This document shows positions 1 through 6,119 of a DNA stretch of 7,904 bases, piece by piece. This DNA comes from WJMT01 sp964445575 (GTDB lineage Bacteria; Acidobacteriota; Aminicenantia; Aminicenantales; Aminicenantaceae). Location: positions 1 to 7,904 of the forward strand of contig CAYULB010000076.1 of assembly GCA_964445575.1 (NCBI GenBank), given 5' to 3'. The notes under the pieces are model-generated. The model was not told the origin of the DNA. It worked only from the letters and a program-made list of their open reading frames with translations, and did not search any database. Both the position numbers and the translations under genes were made by a program. The number at the start of each line of letters is the position of its first letter. Position 1 is the first letter of the stretch.

Positions 1-849
1 ATGTAACTCACAGAGACAACCCTTTTTTTCCATCTGTTTAAAAAGATCCGATTTAGAGAAATTCTTTGATTTAAAATAAATATTTGCCAGATTCAAATGA
101 CCCTCTATGAACTTGGGGGCCAATTCTATGGCCTTTAAAAACTGATTTTTGGCTTCCCCTCTTTTCCTCCTCTGTTCTAAGATAATACCCAGAAGATTAT
201 ACGACTGAGGGACCTCAAGCCCCAGTGCTATTGCTTGGCGGCATTCCTTTTCAGCCTGTTGGGGGATTCCCTGCTTGTATAGGGCATGTGCCAGAGTATA
301 ACGGGCAATGAGATTTTTAGGGTTTATTTTCAGAGCTGAACGACACTCCTGGACAGCCAGATCCCCTAAACCAAACTGTATGTGAACTGCTGCTAAAGCA
401 CATAATGCCTTGTCATATTCAGGTCTTAACTGAACAGCTTTGAGAAATTCATTCTCTGCTTCTCTCAACATTCCCTTTAAAAAATAAGCACGCCCCAAGT
501 TGTAACGAGCCTCTGGATAATCGGCTTTTATCTCTAGAGCTGTTTTATATTCTTTGACTGCCTCCTCGATTTTGTTTTGATTTAAATACACACTGCCCAG
601 ATTATTATGAGGCCCGTAAAACTCAGGATTGATTTCAGATGAATTGGCAATCAAGCGTTTTGTTTTGAGCTGCCAATCAATCTGGTTCCGGAACTCCTCA
701 TCCGCGGCTACTTTTAATTTCACTGTACGGATACTTCCTTCATCAGCGTAAGAAAGATTGAATACAAAAAGAATGAAACAAATCCACACAAAAATTCTTA
801 CTGAAGGAAAAAAAGCCGTATTATTTTTACAGAATCGATTCCAGCTCAA
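1..849 (-). CDS. Secreted/periplasmic TPR-repeat protein, C-terminus cut by window edge
   Basis: The reading frame is open from a TAG at 862-864 to the window edge (283 codons seen). There is no ATG; the best start is TTG at 847-849, preceded by AGGTAAGG with AAGG 6 bases upstream. Residues 1-35 form a Sec-type signal peptide: basic N-region (R5, K8, R18), a hydrophobic core at about 19-32, and a probable cleavage after L-S-Y-A35 before D-E-G. Residues 36-75 are a short non-repeat segment. From residue 76 there are six consecutive TPR units of 34-35 residues (76-110, 111-144, 145-178, 179-212, 213-246, 247-283) with the usual N-L-G, A-Y, A and P positions. TPR arrays are protein-binding scaffolds, so an exported adaptor role is likely; the partner is unknown. 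The 36-75 segment (V-A-A-D-E-E-F-R) faintly recalls the start of exported metalloprotease-TPR proteins, which would mean the protease part is missing here. That reading is speculative. Confidence 0.83.
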   Translation of the reverse strand, partial: MSWNRFCKNNTAFFPSVRIFVWICFILFVFNLSYADEGSIRTVKLKVAADEEFRNQIDWQLKTKRLIANSSEINPEFYGPHNNLGSVYLNQNKIEEAVKEYKTALEIKADYPEARYNLGRAYFLKGMLREAENEFLKAVQLRPEYDKALCALAAVHIQFGLGDLAVQECRSALKINPKNLIARYTLAHALYKQGIPQQAEKECRQAIALGLEVPQSYNLLGIILEQRRKRGEAKNQFLKAIELAPKFIEGHLNLANIYFKSKNFSKSDLFKQMEKKGCLCELH

Positions 850-898
850 CTTAGACCTTACCTATTCAAAAAAATGGAAATACATCCATTATTATTTT

Positions 899-927
899 AT
901 TTTCAGCGATGCATAAGTTTTTTTCAA
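899..927 (-). promoter_or_regulatory. Possible sigma70-type promoter of the TPR gene
   Basis: Read on the minus strand: TTGAAA (922-927), a 17-base spacer, then GAAAAT (899-904). It lies about 50 bases upstream of the TTG start, in the AT-rich gap after the protease gene. The -10 is only a 4/6 match, so this is a weak call. It would make the TPR gene independent of the upstream M48 gene, consistent with the 156-base gap. Confidence 0.3.
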
Positions 928-1005
928 GAAAAATGACTCAAGCATTTTCCCTCTCTGTATTTTTCATTTTCAACAGGTTATCCTTTGACCCGTGACTATT
1001 CCCAC

Positions 1006-2730
1006 CTATTGTGAGGGCTTTTCGATAAGAAGCTGCAGAATCTCCAGTTCATCTGTGTCAAACCAAATCTTCTGGCACCGAAAACATTTGTTTATGGGGA
1101 TGATATATTGATAGGTAAAAGGCCGGGGCAGCATTTTTGAGCCGCACATCGGGCAGTAAATGTCCTGAGATTTCTCCCTGTTGAGTTTCCGAATTCTGGC
1201 TGGATTCTGCAAAAAATTCTCCCTGAAGTCAGCTGCTTTTTTTGCCAAATAATCAGAGAAAGATACCTCCATGCGGGCAATAATCCGGTCCATTTTAGAG
1301 GAGTCAACCAGCTTGCCTTGGCAAAAAGGGCAAATCTTTAAGGCAACTCCTTCATAAAAAGTTTCTCTCAGGGGAGTCCGGCAGCGCGGACATTTATTGT
1401 ACCTTTTGGGATTCACAGGTTTTTTTTGGTACAGATTTTTAAGGCCGGTGCGGATTTGAGGAAACTCCCCGGCCAGAGCTTCGATTCCTTCTTGAGTATT
1501 TTTTATCCAAATCTTAAGAGTAAAAAAGGGCAGGGATAGGATTTTTTCCAAGCTGTAAGGTCCTAACCATTTGCCTTTAGGGTCTCGAACAGCCCATATG
1601 CAATCTTCTTCAAGTTGGAGATTATCTAAAAAAACTTGAGTCTTCTGCCCTCCTAGGCTTGTCTCATCCCTGGAATAAAGAATCAATCTAGCTTGCTCCC
1701 GCCTCTTTCTAATTTCTAAAACTGAATCAATAATTTTTGCTGGCGATGTGGGGATCATTTCTGCCAACTGCCGGATTCTTTTCATAAGCGGAGGGTGGGA
1801 ATTAAAGATCCGGCTGAGCAATCCGTCTGAGATATCCTTTGATCTAAGAGGCACCATAAAGAGTGGGGTATAAGAAGCATTAAAGTCTCCTATAAAAGAG
1901 TTAGAAACATGGGCTTTATAGATAGCACGAGCCAAAGCAGCAGGGTTCCGGTTAAGTTCCACGGCCGCGGCATCTGCTAACAGCTCTCTCTGCCGGCTAA
2001 TAAGAGTACTTAAAAGATGCATCAAAATAGATGACAGAGAAGCCGCCATATATAACAAGGGATTTCCTCCCCTGGAATCCTTAATCTCTCCTATCTCACT
2101 CTGAGAACTATTTTGTGGTTCGGTCATCTCACGCAGGCGTTCAAAAAAATTGGCCAGCGAACATACCAGCGTTATATAGAAAGCATCACCCCGAATAATG
2201 TGAGCGAGTTCATGGGCAATCACTGCTTGAATTTCATCTCTGGTAAATTCAGCCAGCAGTCCCTCTGTTACGATAATACTTGGGCTTTTGTCTGCTTCCA
2301 TTAAAGCCATTGAATTTATAGCAAAAGCAGAAATGACGTAGGAAGTAACCTTGGGAAGGCCAGCAGCAAGACGCATCTCCTCAACAGTGTTGATGAACTG
2401 TTTGTGATATCTGTCCTCTTTATCTGGAACAAAGGCCTGCAGCCTCTTTCTTATGAATTGAGCACCATGTAAACGAGCATCGTAAAAGTGAAAAGCAGCA
2501 ACACTTAGAGACAAAATGAGGTTTATAAGAAAAAAATCTTTCCAGCCGTCTCCACTAAAAAGAGTGATTCCGGGTATGAACAGTCCTATGCTTATTATAA
2601 AAACAAAAAAGATCAATCCTACTAGAAAAAAATAGAATACAACCAGAATAAGAATTAAAAAAAGGCTTTTTTGCCACTGCTTGCGCTGGATCTCATAAAA
2701 ATCTTTGGTGAATTTCTTTTTGGCATTCAT
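1006..2730 (-). CDS. M48 (HtpX-like) membrane zinc metalloprotease with GYF_2-like module and two zf-TFIIB zinc ribbons
   Basis: A 574-residue membrane-bound zinc endopeptidase of the M48 family. Membrane segments lie at about 22-52 and 65-82, and a further hydrophobic stretch at about 224-244. The zinc site is HELAH (H173, E174, H177), with E249 in R-Q-R-E-L-L-A-D as third ligand; the downstream S-H-P-P...R-I motif (311-319) is also typical. HtpX-type enzymes degrade misfolded membrane proteins with the active site on the cytosolic side. The family core usually ends near residue 325-350, so about 220 residues are extra. Residues 377-415 resemble a GYF_2 (DUF4339) module, with W379 and G-P-Y at 390-392. 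Two TFIIB-like zinc ribbons follow: C447/C450...C467/C470 and C526/C529...C549/C552, the second ending W-F-D...E-L. The tail probably binds substrates or partners (inference). The ATG start has no clear Shine-Dalgarno site but sits below a good promoter. No hairpin terminator was found after the stop. Confidence 0.92.
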   Translation of the reverse strand: MNAKKKFTKDFYEIQRKQWQKSLFLILILVVFYFFLVGLIFFVFIISIGLFIPGITLFSGDGWKDFFLINLILSLSVAAFHFYDARLHGAQFIRKRLQAFVPDKEDRYHKQFINTVEEMRLAAGLPKVTSYVISAFAINSMALMEADKSPSIIVTEGLLAEFTRDEIQAVIAHELAHIIRGDAFYITLVCSLANFFERLREMTEPQNSSQSEIGEIKDSRGGNPLLYMAASLSSILMHLLSTLISRQRELLADAAAVELNRNPAALARAIYKAHVSNSFIGDFNASYTPLFMVPLRSKDISDGLLSRIFNSHPPLMKRIRQLAEMIPTSPAKIIDSVLEIRKRREQARLILYSRDETSLGGQKTQVFLDNLQLEEDCIWAVRDPKGKWLGPYSLEKILSLPFFTLKIWIKNTQEGIEALAGEFPQIRTGLKNLYQKKPVNPKRYNKCPRCRTPLRETFYEGVALKICPFCQGKLVDSSKMDRIIARMEVSFSDYLAKKAADFRENFLQNPARIRKLNREKSQDIYCPMCGSKMLPRPFTYQYIIPINKCFRCQKIWFDTDELEILQLLIEKPSQ

Positions 2731-2748
2731 TTAAGTTAAACCACAATA

Positions 2749-2777
2749 ATAATATTAAAAAAATACAAGCTGTTCAA
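2749..2777 (-). promoter_or_regulatory. Sigma70-type promoter of the M48 protease gene
   Basis: Minus strand: TTGAAC (2772-2777), a 17-base spacer, then TATTAT (2749-2754), ending 18 bases before the ATG at 2730. The -10 matches consensus at 5/6 and the -35 at 4/6. A start 6-8 bases downstream would give a leader of only about 10-13 bases, which fits the absence of a clear ribosome-binding site. Confidence 0.5.
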
Positions 2778-2905
2778 TTTTTAACTTACTAAGAAATTTT
2801 CTGGTTGACTCAAATTGATTTTCACGTGTATTTTGGTTGACAGAATCGCTTAGAGGATGCAGATTAAAGCAAACGGAACAAGAACCGTCCTTGGAATCAA
2901 GAACT

Positions 2906-3202
2906 ATGAAAAAAAGGCAAATCATCAAAACAATCAAATCTCAAACGCCGGTCCGAATCAATGATATTGGAGGATGGACAGACACCTGGTTTTCAAAACA
3001 AGGAAAAGTGCTTAAACTGGACATTAAAATTCACTCATCAATTCCTGCTGGAAGTTCAACAGGAACCTCTGGTTCCGTGAGTGTCGCCCTGTTAGGGGCT
3101 CTGGATTCAATAACCTCTCGGAAACACTCTCCCGGGAAAAGAATCCAGTCTATTCCAGTTTCCTTAAATCTTCAAGGTCTTGAAGTCTCAACCCAAAGCT
3201 AA
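2906..3202 (+). pseudogene. GHMP-family sugar kinase remnant (internal deletion, C-terminal half lost)
   Basis: The only plus-strand coding signal in the spacer between the phosphoesterase and the M48 gene. From ATG 2906 a 98-codon frame reads T-P-V-R-I-N-D-I-G-G-W-T-D-T-W-F (residues 14-29), the N-terminal signature of fucokinase/heptose-kinase-like GHMP kinases. Only about 17 residues later comes I-P-A-G-S-S-T-G-T-S-G-S (46-57) followed by V-S-V-A-L-L-G-A-L, the ATP-binding loop of the same family. In intact members these two motifs lie many tens of residues further apart, so a block between about residues 36 and 40 is missing. The frame then loses similarity and stops at 3202; intact kinases are typically above 300 residues. 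A short fragment reading A-K-G-W in another frame (about 3218-3229) may be the decayed C-terminus, but this is weak. Upstream TTGACT (2805-2810) and TATTTT (2829-2834), 18 bases apart, could be its old promoter. An expressed mini-protein is possible but would lack a complete fold. Confidence 0.72.
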
Positions 3203-3260
3203 AAATATTTCAAGCAAAGGGCTGGTCTATGGAGGAAGACGGCTGTGAAAAATTCAGGAT

Positions 3261-3300
3261 AATATAAATTCATAATATAAAATTTATAAATCATAATTAT
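3261..3300. repeat. Almost pure A/T block with short inverted and direct repeats between convergent genes
   Basis: This block contains only two G/C bases (3271 and 3292). It holds an 8-bp inverted repeat, TATAAATT (3263-3270) and AATTTATA (3281-3288), around a 10-base loop, and a near-direct repeat, ATAAATTCATAAT (3264-3276) against ATAAATCATAAT (3286-3297). It follows the stop of the phosphoesterase gene and faces the kinase remnant. It could act as a weak bidirectional terminator, but an A/T-only stem is not convincing. No other terminator was seen after the operon. Confidence 0.4.
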
Positions 3301-3302
3301 GC

Positions 3303-4808
3303 TTAAGAGGGGTCATCCTTTTTATTTCTCTCCCAAATTCCCAGAAGACGCCGGCGGCCCCATAAACTGTTTACCTCAAACACGGCTACGGCCCCTTCGT
3401 AAATATCTATAATATTAAAGGAGTTACCAAAAACACTCCGCTGATACACACTGCTCAATGAATTGGCATTAACCACAATAGTATCTCCAATCTGGGCTGC
3501 AAAAGGATGGGAAGATGTACCTGTGAGGATCAGGTCTATTTTAGCGTTGACCAGTTCACGAAGCAGGTCTCCACTGTCTTCTAAAAGTCCTTTTTCTCTG
3601 CTGTGAGGAATTGGGAGTACATTGTGATGAAGGAATACAGATTTGATTTTCTCTGGAGTTTGCAGCTTTTTGAGCAAAACCTTTCGCTGGCTCGGGCCAA
3701 CAATCCCTGCTTGAGAATCATACTGTGCAGAGGATACCCCTTGGAACAGAACCTCTCCACTGGAGAATCTCTGGTCAATTGACCCAAAATAAGTGGGAAA
3801 AAGATAATACCCCAGATAATTGAGATCACGCCCTGCCGGGGTATAAACAACAGGGGAGTTGATTTCAGACATATAACTGACTGCAGCATTATAATCTTCT
3901 GCAATCCCTTCTCTGACAATCCCGCCGCAATGAACGACTAAATCCGGCTTCAATTCTTTAGTGGTGTCAAGGGCATTCATAAAATTCCGCCTTAAAAACA
4001 CTCTGGATTCAGAAATCAGGGTATTGGCTATGTGAACCGTTCTGAACACTCTGTTCCCAAAATCAGAAAATATTCGCTTTTTTCGTTTTGGAAAAGAATA
4101 CTGCTGAACTTTTCCATCCAATCTAACCGTCTTGACTCGCCGGCTTTTTTCTTTGATATCTATAATATTGTATGAATTGACGTCCCCGCATCTGGTCTTG
4201 GTTGCACTTGCTGTACCTGCACTGATAAAAACAGTGTTCTCAATTTGATTCACATTGGGATAATGTCGATGTCCAGAGAGTACAAAGTCCACATCCTCCC
4301 TGAGGATAAGGTCAAGGATGTCACCGGCATTGTAAAGAACATTCCTTTCTCTTCCTGCCATTGGAATCGGGATGACATGATGATGAATGGCTATTATTTT
4401 AATGGCCTTTTCGCTAAATCTATTCATGGATTCCCGAATCATATTGTACTTCACCATACCCACGCGGCCCTGGTCACTGTCTTCAAAAGCACTATTGACA
4501 TGAATAATCACTGCATCACCCACTTCACGAACACCGTTCAAGGGCCCTATATATTCTTTAAACAGATAAAGCCCTCCTGAACGGGCGTCGTGATTTCCCG
4601 GCAGGATGATATAAGGGGTGCTCAGAGTTGAGAGAATCTCCCTTGCTTGTTTGAATTCCTGTCTCCGGCCTCCCTGAGTGATATCCCCTGAATGAATGAT
4701 CAAATCATAATTTCCTCTTTTCTCTTCATCCATAATCTTATGGAAGGCATCTCTGTTGAAATCAGCACCCCCTCCTATATGGGTATCAGAGATATGAAGG
4801 ATTTTCAT
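3303..4808 (-). CDS. Tandem-duplicated calcineurin-like metallophosphoesterase with inactive second half; candidate cDPG hydrolase
   Basis: A 501-residue soluble protein made of two copies of the class III phosphodiesterase (CpdA-like) fold. The first (1-~230) has the full dinuclear metal set: D8-T-H10, G-D42, G-N72-H73-D, H-H143-H, and G-H180-R-H182. The second (~255-490) follows the same order and wording but has lost the ligands. D-T-H became N262-T-L264, G-D became G295-G296, G-N-H-D became G326-R327-D, and G-H-R-H became G-T431-S-S433; only H394-H395 remains. Halves share framing phrases such as H-H-x-V-x-P-I-P and F/Y-N-I-I-D-I. The second half is probably structural or regulatory. It is the last gene of the cDPG operon: its ATG is one base after the CBS gene's TAA, with only a weak AAGAG site, which suggests translational coupling. 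Family members hydrolyse phosphodiester or pyrophosphate bonds; hydrolysis of cDPG is inferred from context only. Confidence 0.9.
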   Translation of the reverse strand: MKILHISDTHIGGGADFNRDAFHKIMDEEKRGNYDLIIHSGDITQGGRRQEFKQAREILSTLSTPYIILPGNHDARSGGLYLFKEYIGPLNGVREVGDAVIIHVNSAFEDSDQGRVGMVKYNMIRESMNRFSEKAIKIIAIHHHVIPIPMAGRERNVLYNAGDILDLILREDVDFVLSGHRHYPNVNQIENTVFISAGTASATKTRCGDVNSYNIIDIKEKSRRVKTVRLDGKVQQYSFPKRKKRIFSDFGNRVFRTVHIANTLISESRVFLRRNFMNALDTTKELKPDLVVHCGGIVREGIAEDYNAAVSYMSEINSPVVYTPAGRDLNYLGYYLFPTYFGSIDQRFSSGEVLFQGVSSAQYDSQAGIVGPSQRKVLLKKLQTPEKIKSVFLHHNVLPIPHSREKGLLEDSGDLLRELVNAKIDLILTGTSSHPFAAQIGDTIVVNANSLSSVYQRSVFGNSFNIIDIYEGAVAVFEVNSLWGRRRLLGIWERNKKDDPS

Positions 4809-4809
4809 G

Positions 4810-5238
4810 TTATTCTCTTGATATGTAGGTTTCCAGTGTCTGCCTTACCATGTGCTCAAGGTCCCGAACAGTCACAATGCCCACTACTTTTCCCTTTTCT
4901 TTCACCAATAAATGTTTGATCTTATTTTTAGACATGGTTCCAACCGCTTCCCGTACCGTGGTGCTTATATTCACTGTAATCAATTCAGTGGTCATAATCT
5001 GACTAACTTCAATATCTGGAGATAATCCTTGGGAAACAGCCCTCTTTACATCGGTATCTGTTATAAAACCCACCACTCTTCCGTTGTTTGTGATGACCAG
5101 GGAGCTTATATTGAATTCCACCATCTTAGAAACTCCTTCTCTAAAAGTAGCCTTCTGGTTTACTCCAATAAGCTTTTTGGTAGCAATTTCTCTGACCGGC
5201 CTTTTCAGGTCATAGATAACCGGATAGTGTAGATTCAT
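4810..5238 (-). CDS. Stand-alone two-CBS-domain (Bateman module) protein
   Basis: A small 142-residue protein consisting of one CBS pair. CBS1 is about residues 13-70, ending G-F-I-T60-D-T-D63. CBS2 is about 76-136, ending G-I-V-T123-V-R-D126. The T-x-x-D motif that contacts the ribose of adenine nucleotides is present in both repeats, so AMP/ADP/ATP or SAM binding is plausible. No other domain is attached, so it would act by binding a partner. Its ATG overlaps the 2-phosphoglycerate kinase stop (ATGA, 5235-5238) and is preceded by a near-perfect GAGGAGGT (5245-5252) with 6-base spacing, the strongest ribosome-binding site in the operon. Its position between the kinase and the phosphoesterase suggests that it senses nucleotide levels for one of these enzymes. 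This role is inferred from context, not shown by the sequence. Confidence 0.93.
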   Translation of the reverse strand: MNLHYPVIYDLKRPVREIATKKLIGVNQKATFREGVSKMVEFNISSLVITNNGRVVGFITDTDVKRAVSQGLSPDIEVSQIMTTELITVNISTTVREAVGTMSKNKIKHLLVKEKGKVVGIVTVRDLEHMVRQTLETYISRE

Positions 5239-6119
5239 TTGCGGACCTCCTCTTCTAGAGTTGAAATGATGTCATCCATGATCGTAGCGATGGTTTTATC
5301 TATGTTATCATTCTCAATGACCATAACTCCCTTTTCCACTGCCATCTCCTTTATAAAATTCTGGATCTCTCTTATATGGTTGATCTGTTCAACATAGCGT
5401 TCTGGAACTCTTCGACTTCCTTCAGAACGGTAATAAATCTGCTGGATGTGCTTCTGCACATCTGACAAATAAAGAATGTAATGAAAGCAGAGCATATCAT
5501 CTTTTTCCTCAACAAGGTCAATATATCCAGGAACCAAATGAATTCCATTGATCATGGTGTGAATTCCCTCTGCCACACCTCTTTTTATAAAGGCATGAAC
5601 TCCTTCTGCTACTGAATTTACCTGCTGGGTGAATGCAAAAATGAGATTCTCTTTAACAAAAGGATTTTTCAATCTTTTTCCTGCCGTAAAGCTGGATTCG
5701 TGAAGAATAGGCATGAATCGATAGGGAACCATGTATCTCATAACTTCCCTTATTCCATCGGACCCTATGGAACGGGTGATCCCAAGACGATGAGCTGTTT
5801 CTGCAGCAATGGTAGATTTCCCCACTCCTGTGCTTCCTCCTATCATGATCACCATGGGCTTGGTTAGATATTTGATCTCCCTTGTGATACGGTAGTAGCG
5901 CTCTTCAGTCTTATAGCCCCTCTCCAGCATACACTCACTTACAAGGGATTTCAGGACTTGGCTCTCCACTTCATGTTTATTTTTACCTTTGAGTTTCTTT
6001 TGTATTTCATTGACTATCTCATAGATCTCACTCATAGGAATCCCTGTTCTTGTTATTGATTTAGCCAGAATGCCTTTAGAAAAAGGATACTTTTTTTTTC
6101 CTTTGATTACCTCTGTCAT
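5235..6119 (-). CDS. pgk2: 2-phosphoglycerate kinase (2,3-diphosphoglycerate-forming) with N-terminal ATP-cone
   Basis: Makes 2,3-diphosphoglycerate from 2-phosphoglycerate and ATP, the first committed step to cDPG. The protein is 294 residues. Residues 1-~80 resemble an ATP-cone (P-F-S-K-G-I-L-A-K-S near 12-21), a nucleotide-binding regulatory module known in archaeal members. Residues 89 onward form a P-loop kinase with Walker A G-G-S-T-G-V-G-K-S-T (94-103), S-D-G-I-R (120-124) and a conserved G-I-H-L-V-P-G segment (192-198). The start is ATG 6119: it overlaps the synthetase stop as ATGA (6116-6119) and has an AAGGGGGG site 5 bases upstream. An in-frame TTG at 6137 would lie upstream of and through that site and is rejected. 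A run of nine A bases falls at codons 7-10. Family and role are strongly supported by the adjacent cDPG synthetase; the symbol follows usage for the Methanothermus enzyme. Confidence 0.9.
   Translation of the reverse strand: MTEVIKGKKKYPFSKGILAKSITRTGIPMSEIYEIVNEIQKKLKGKNKHEVESQVLKSLVSECMLERGYKTEERYYRITREIKYLTKPMVIMIGGSTGVGKSTIAAETAHRLGITRSIGSDGIREVMRYMVPYRFMPILHESSFTAGKRLKNPFVKENLIFAFTQQVNSVAEGVHAFIKRGVAEGIHTMINGIHLVPGYIDLVEEKDDMLCFHYILYLSDVQKHIQQIYYRSEGSRRVPERYVEQINHIREIQNFIKEMAVEKGVMVIENDNIDKTIATIMDDIISTLEEEVRK

Noticed and set aside
961..1005. Rho-independent terminator after the M48 gene
   Set aside because: No stable GC stem followed by a T-run on the minus strand; only short, weak complementarity (AGGT/ACCT).
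3581..3919. Minus-strand 112-codon frame overlapping the phosphoesterase in another frame
   Set aside because: It lies entirely within the second phosphoesterase domain, whose true frame is clear from its alignment with the first domain.
4245..4580. Plus-strand 111-codon frame opposite the metallophosphoesterase
   Set aside because: It is histidine/methionine-rich in a way explained by the complement of conserved motifs on the other strand; it has no independent coding evidence.
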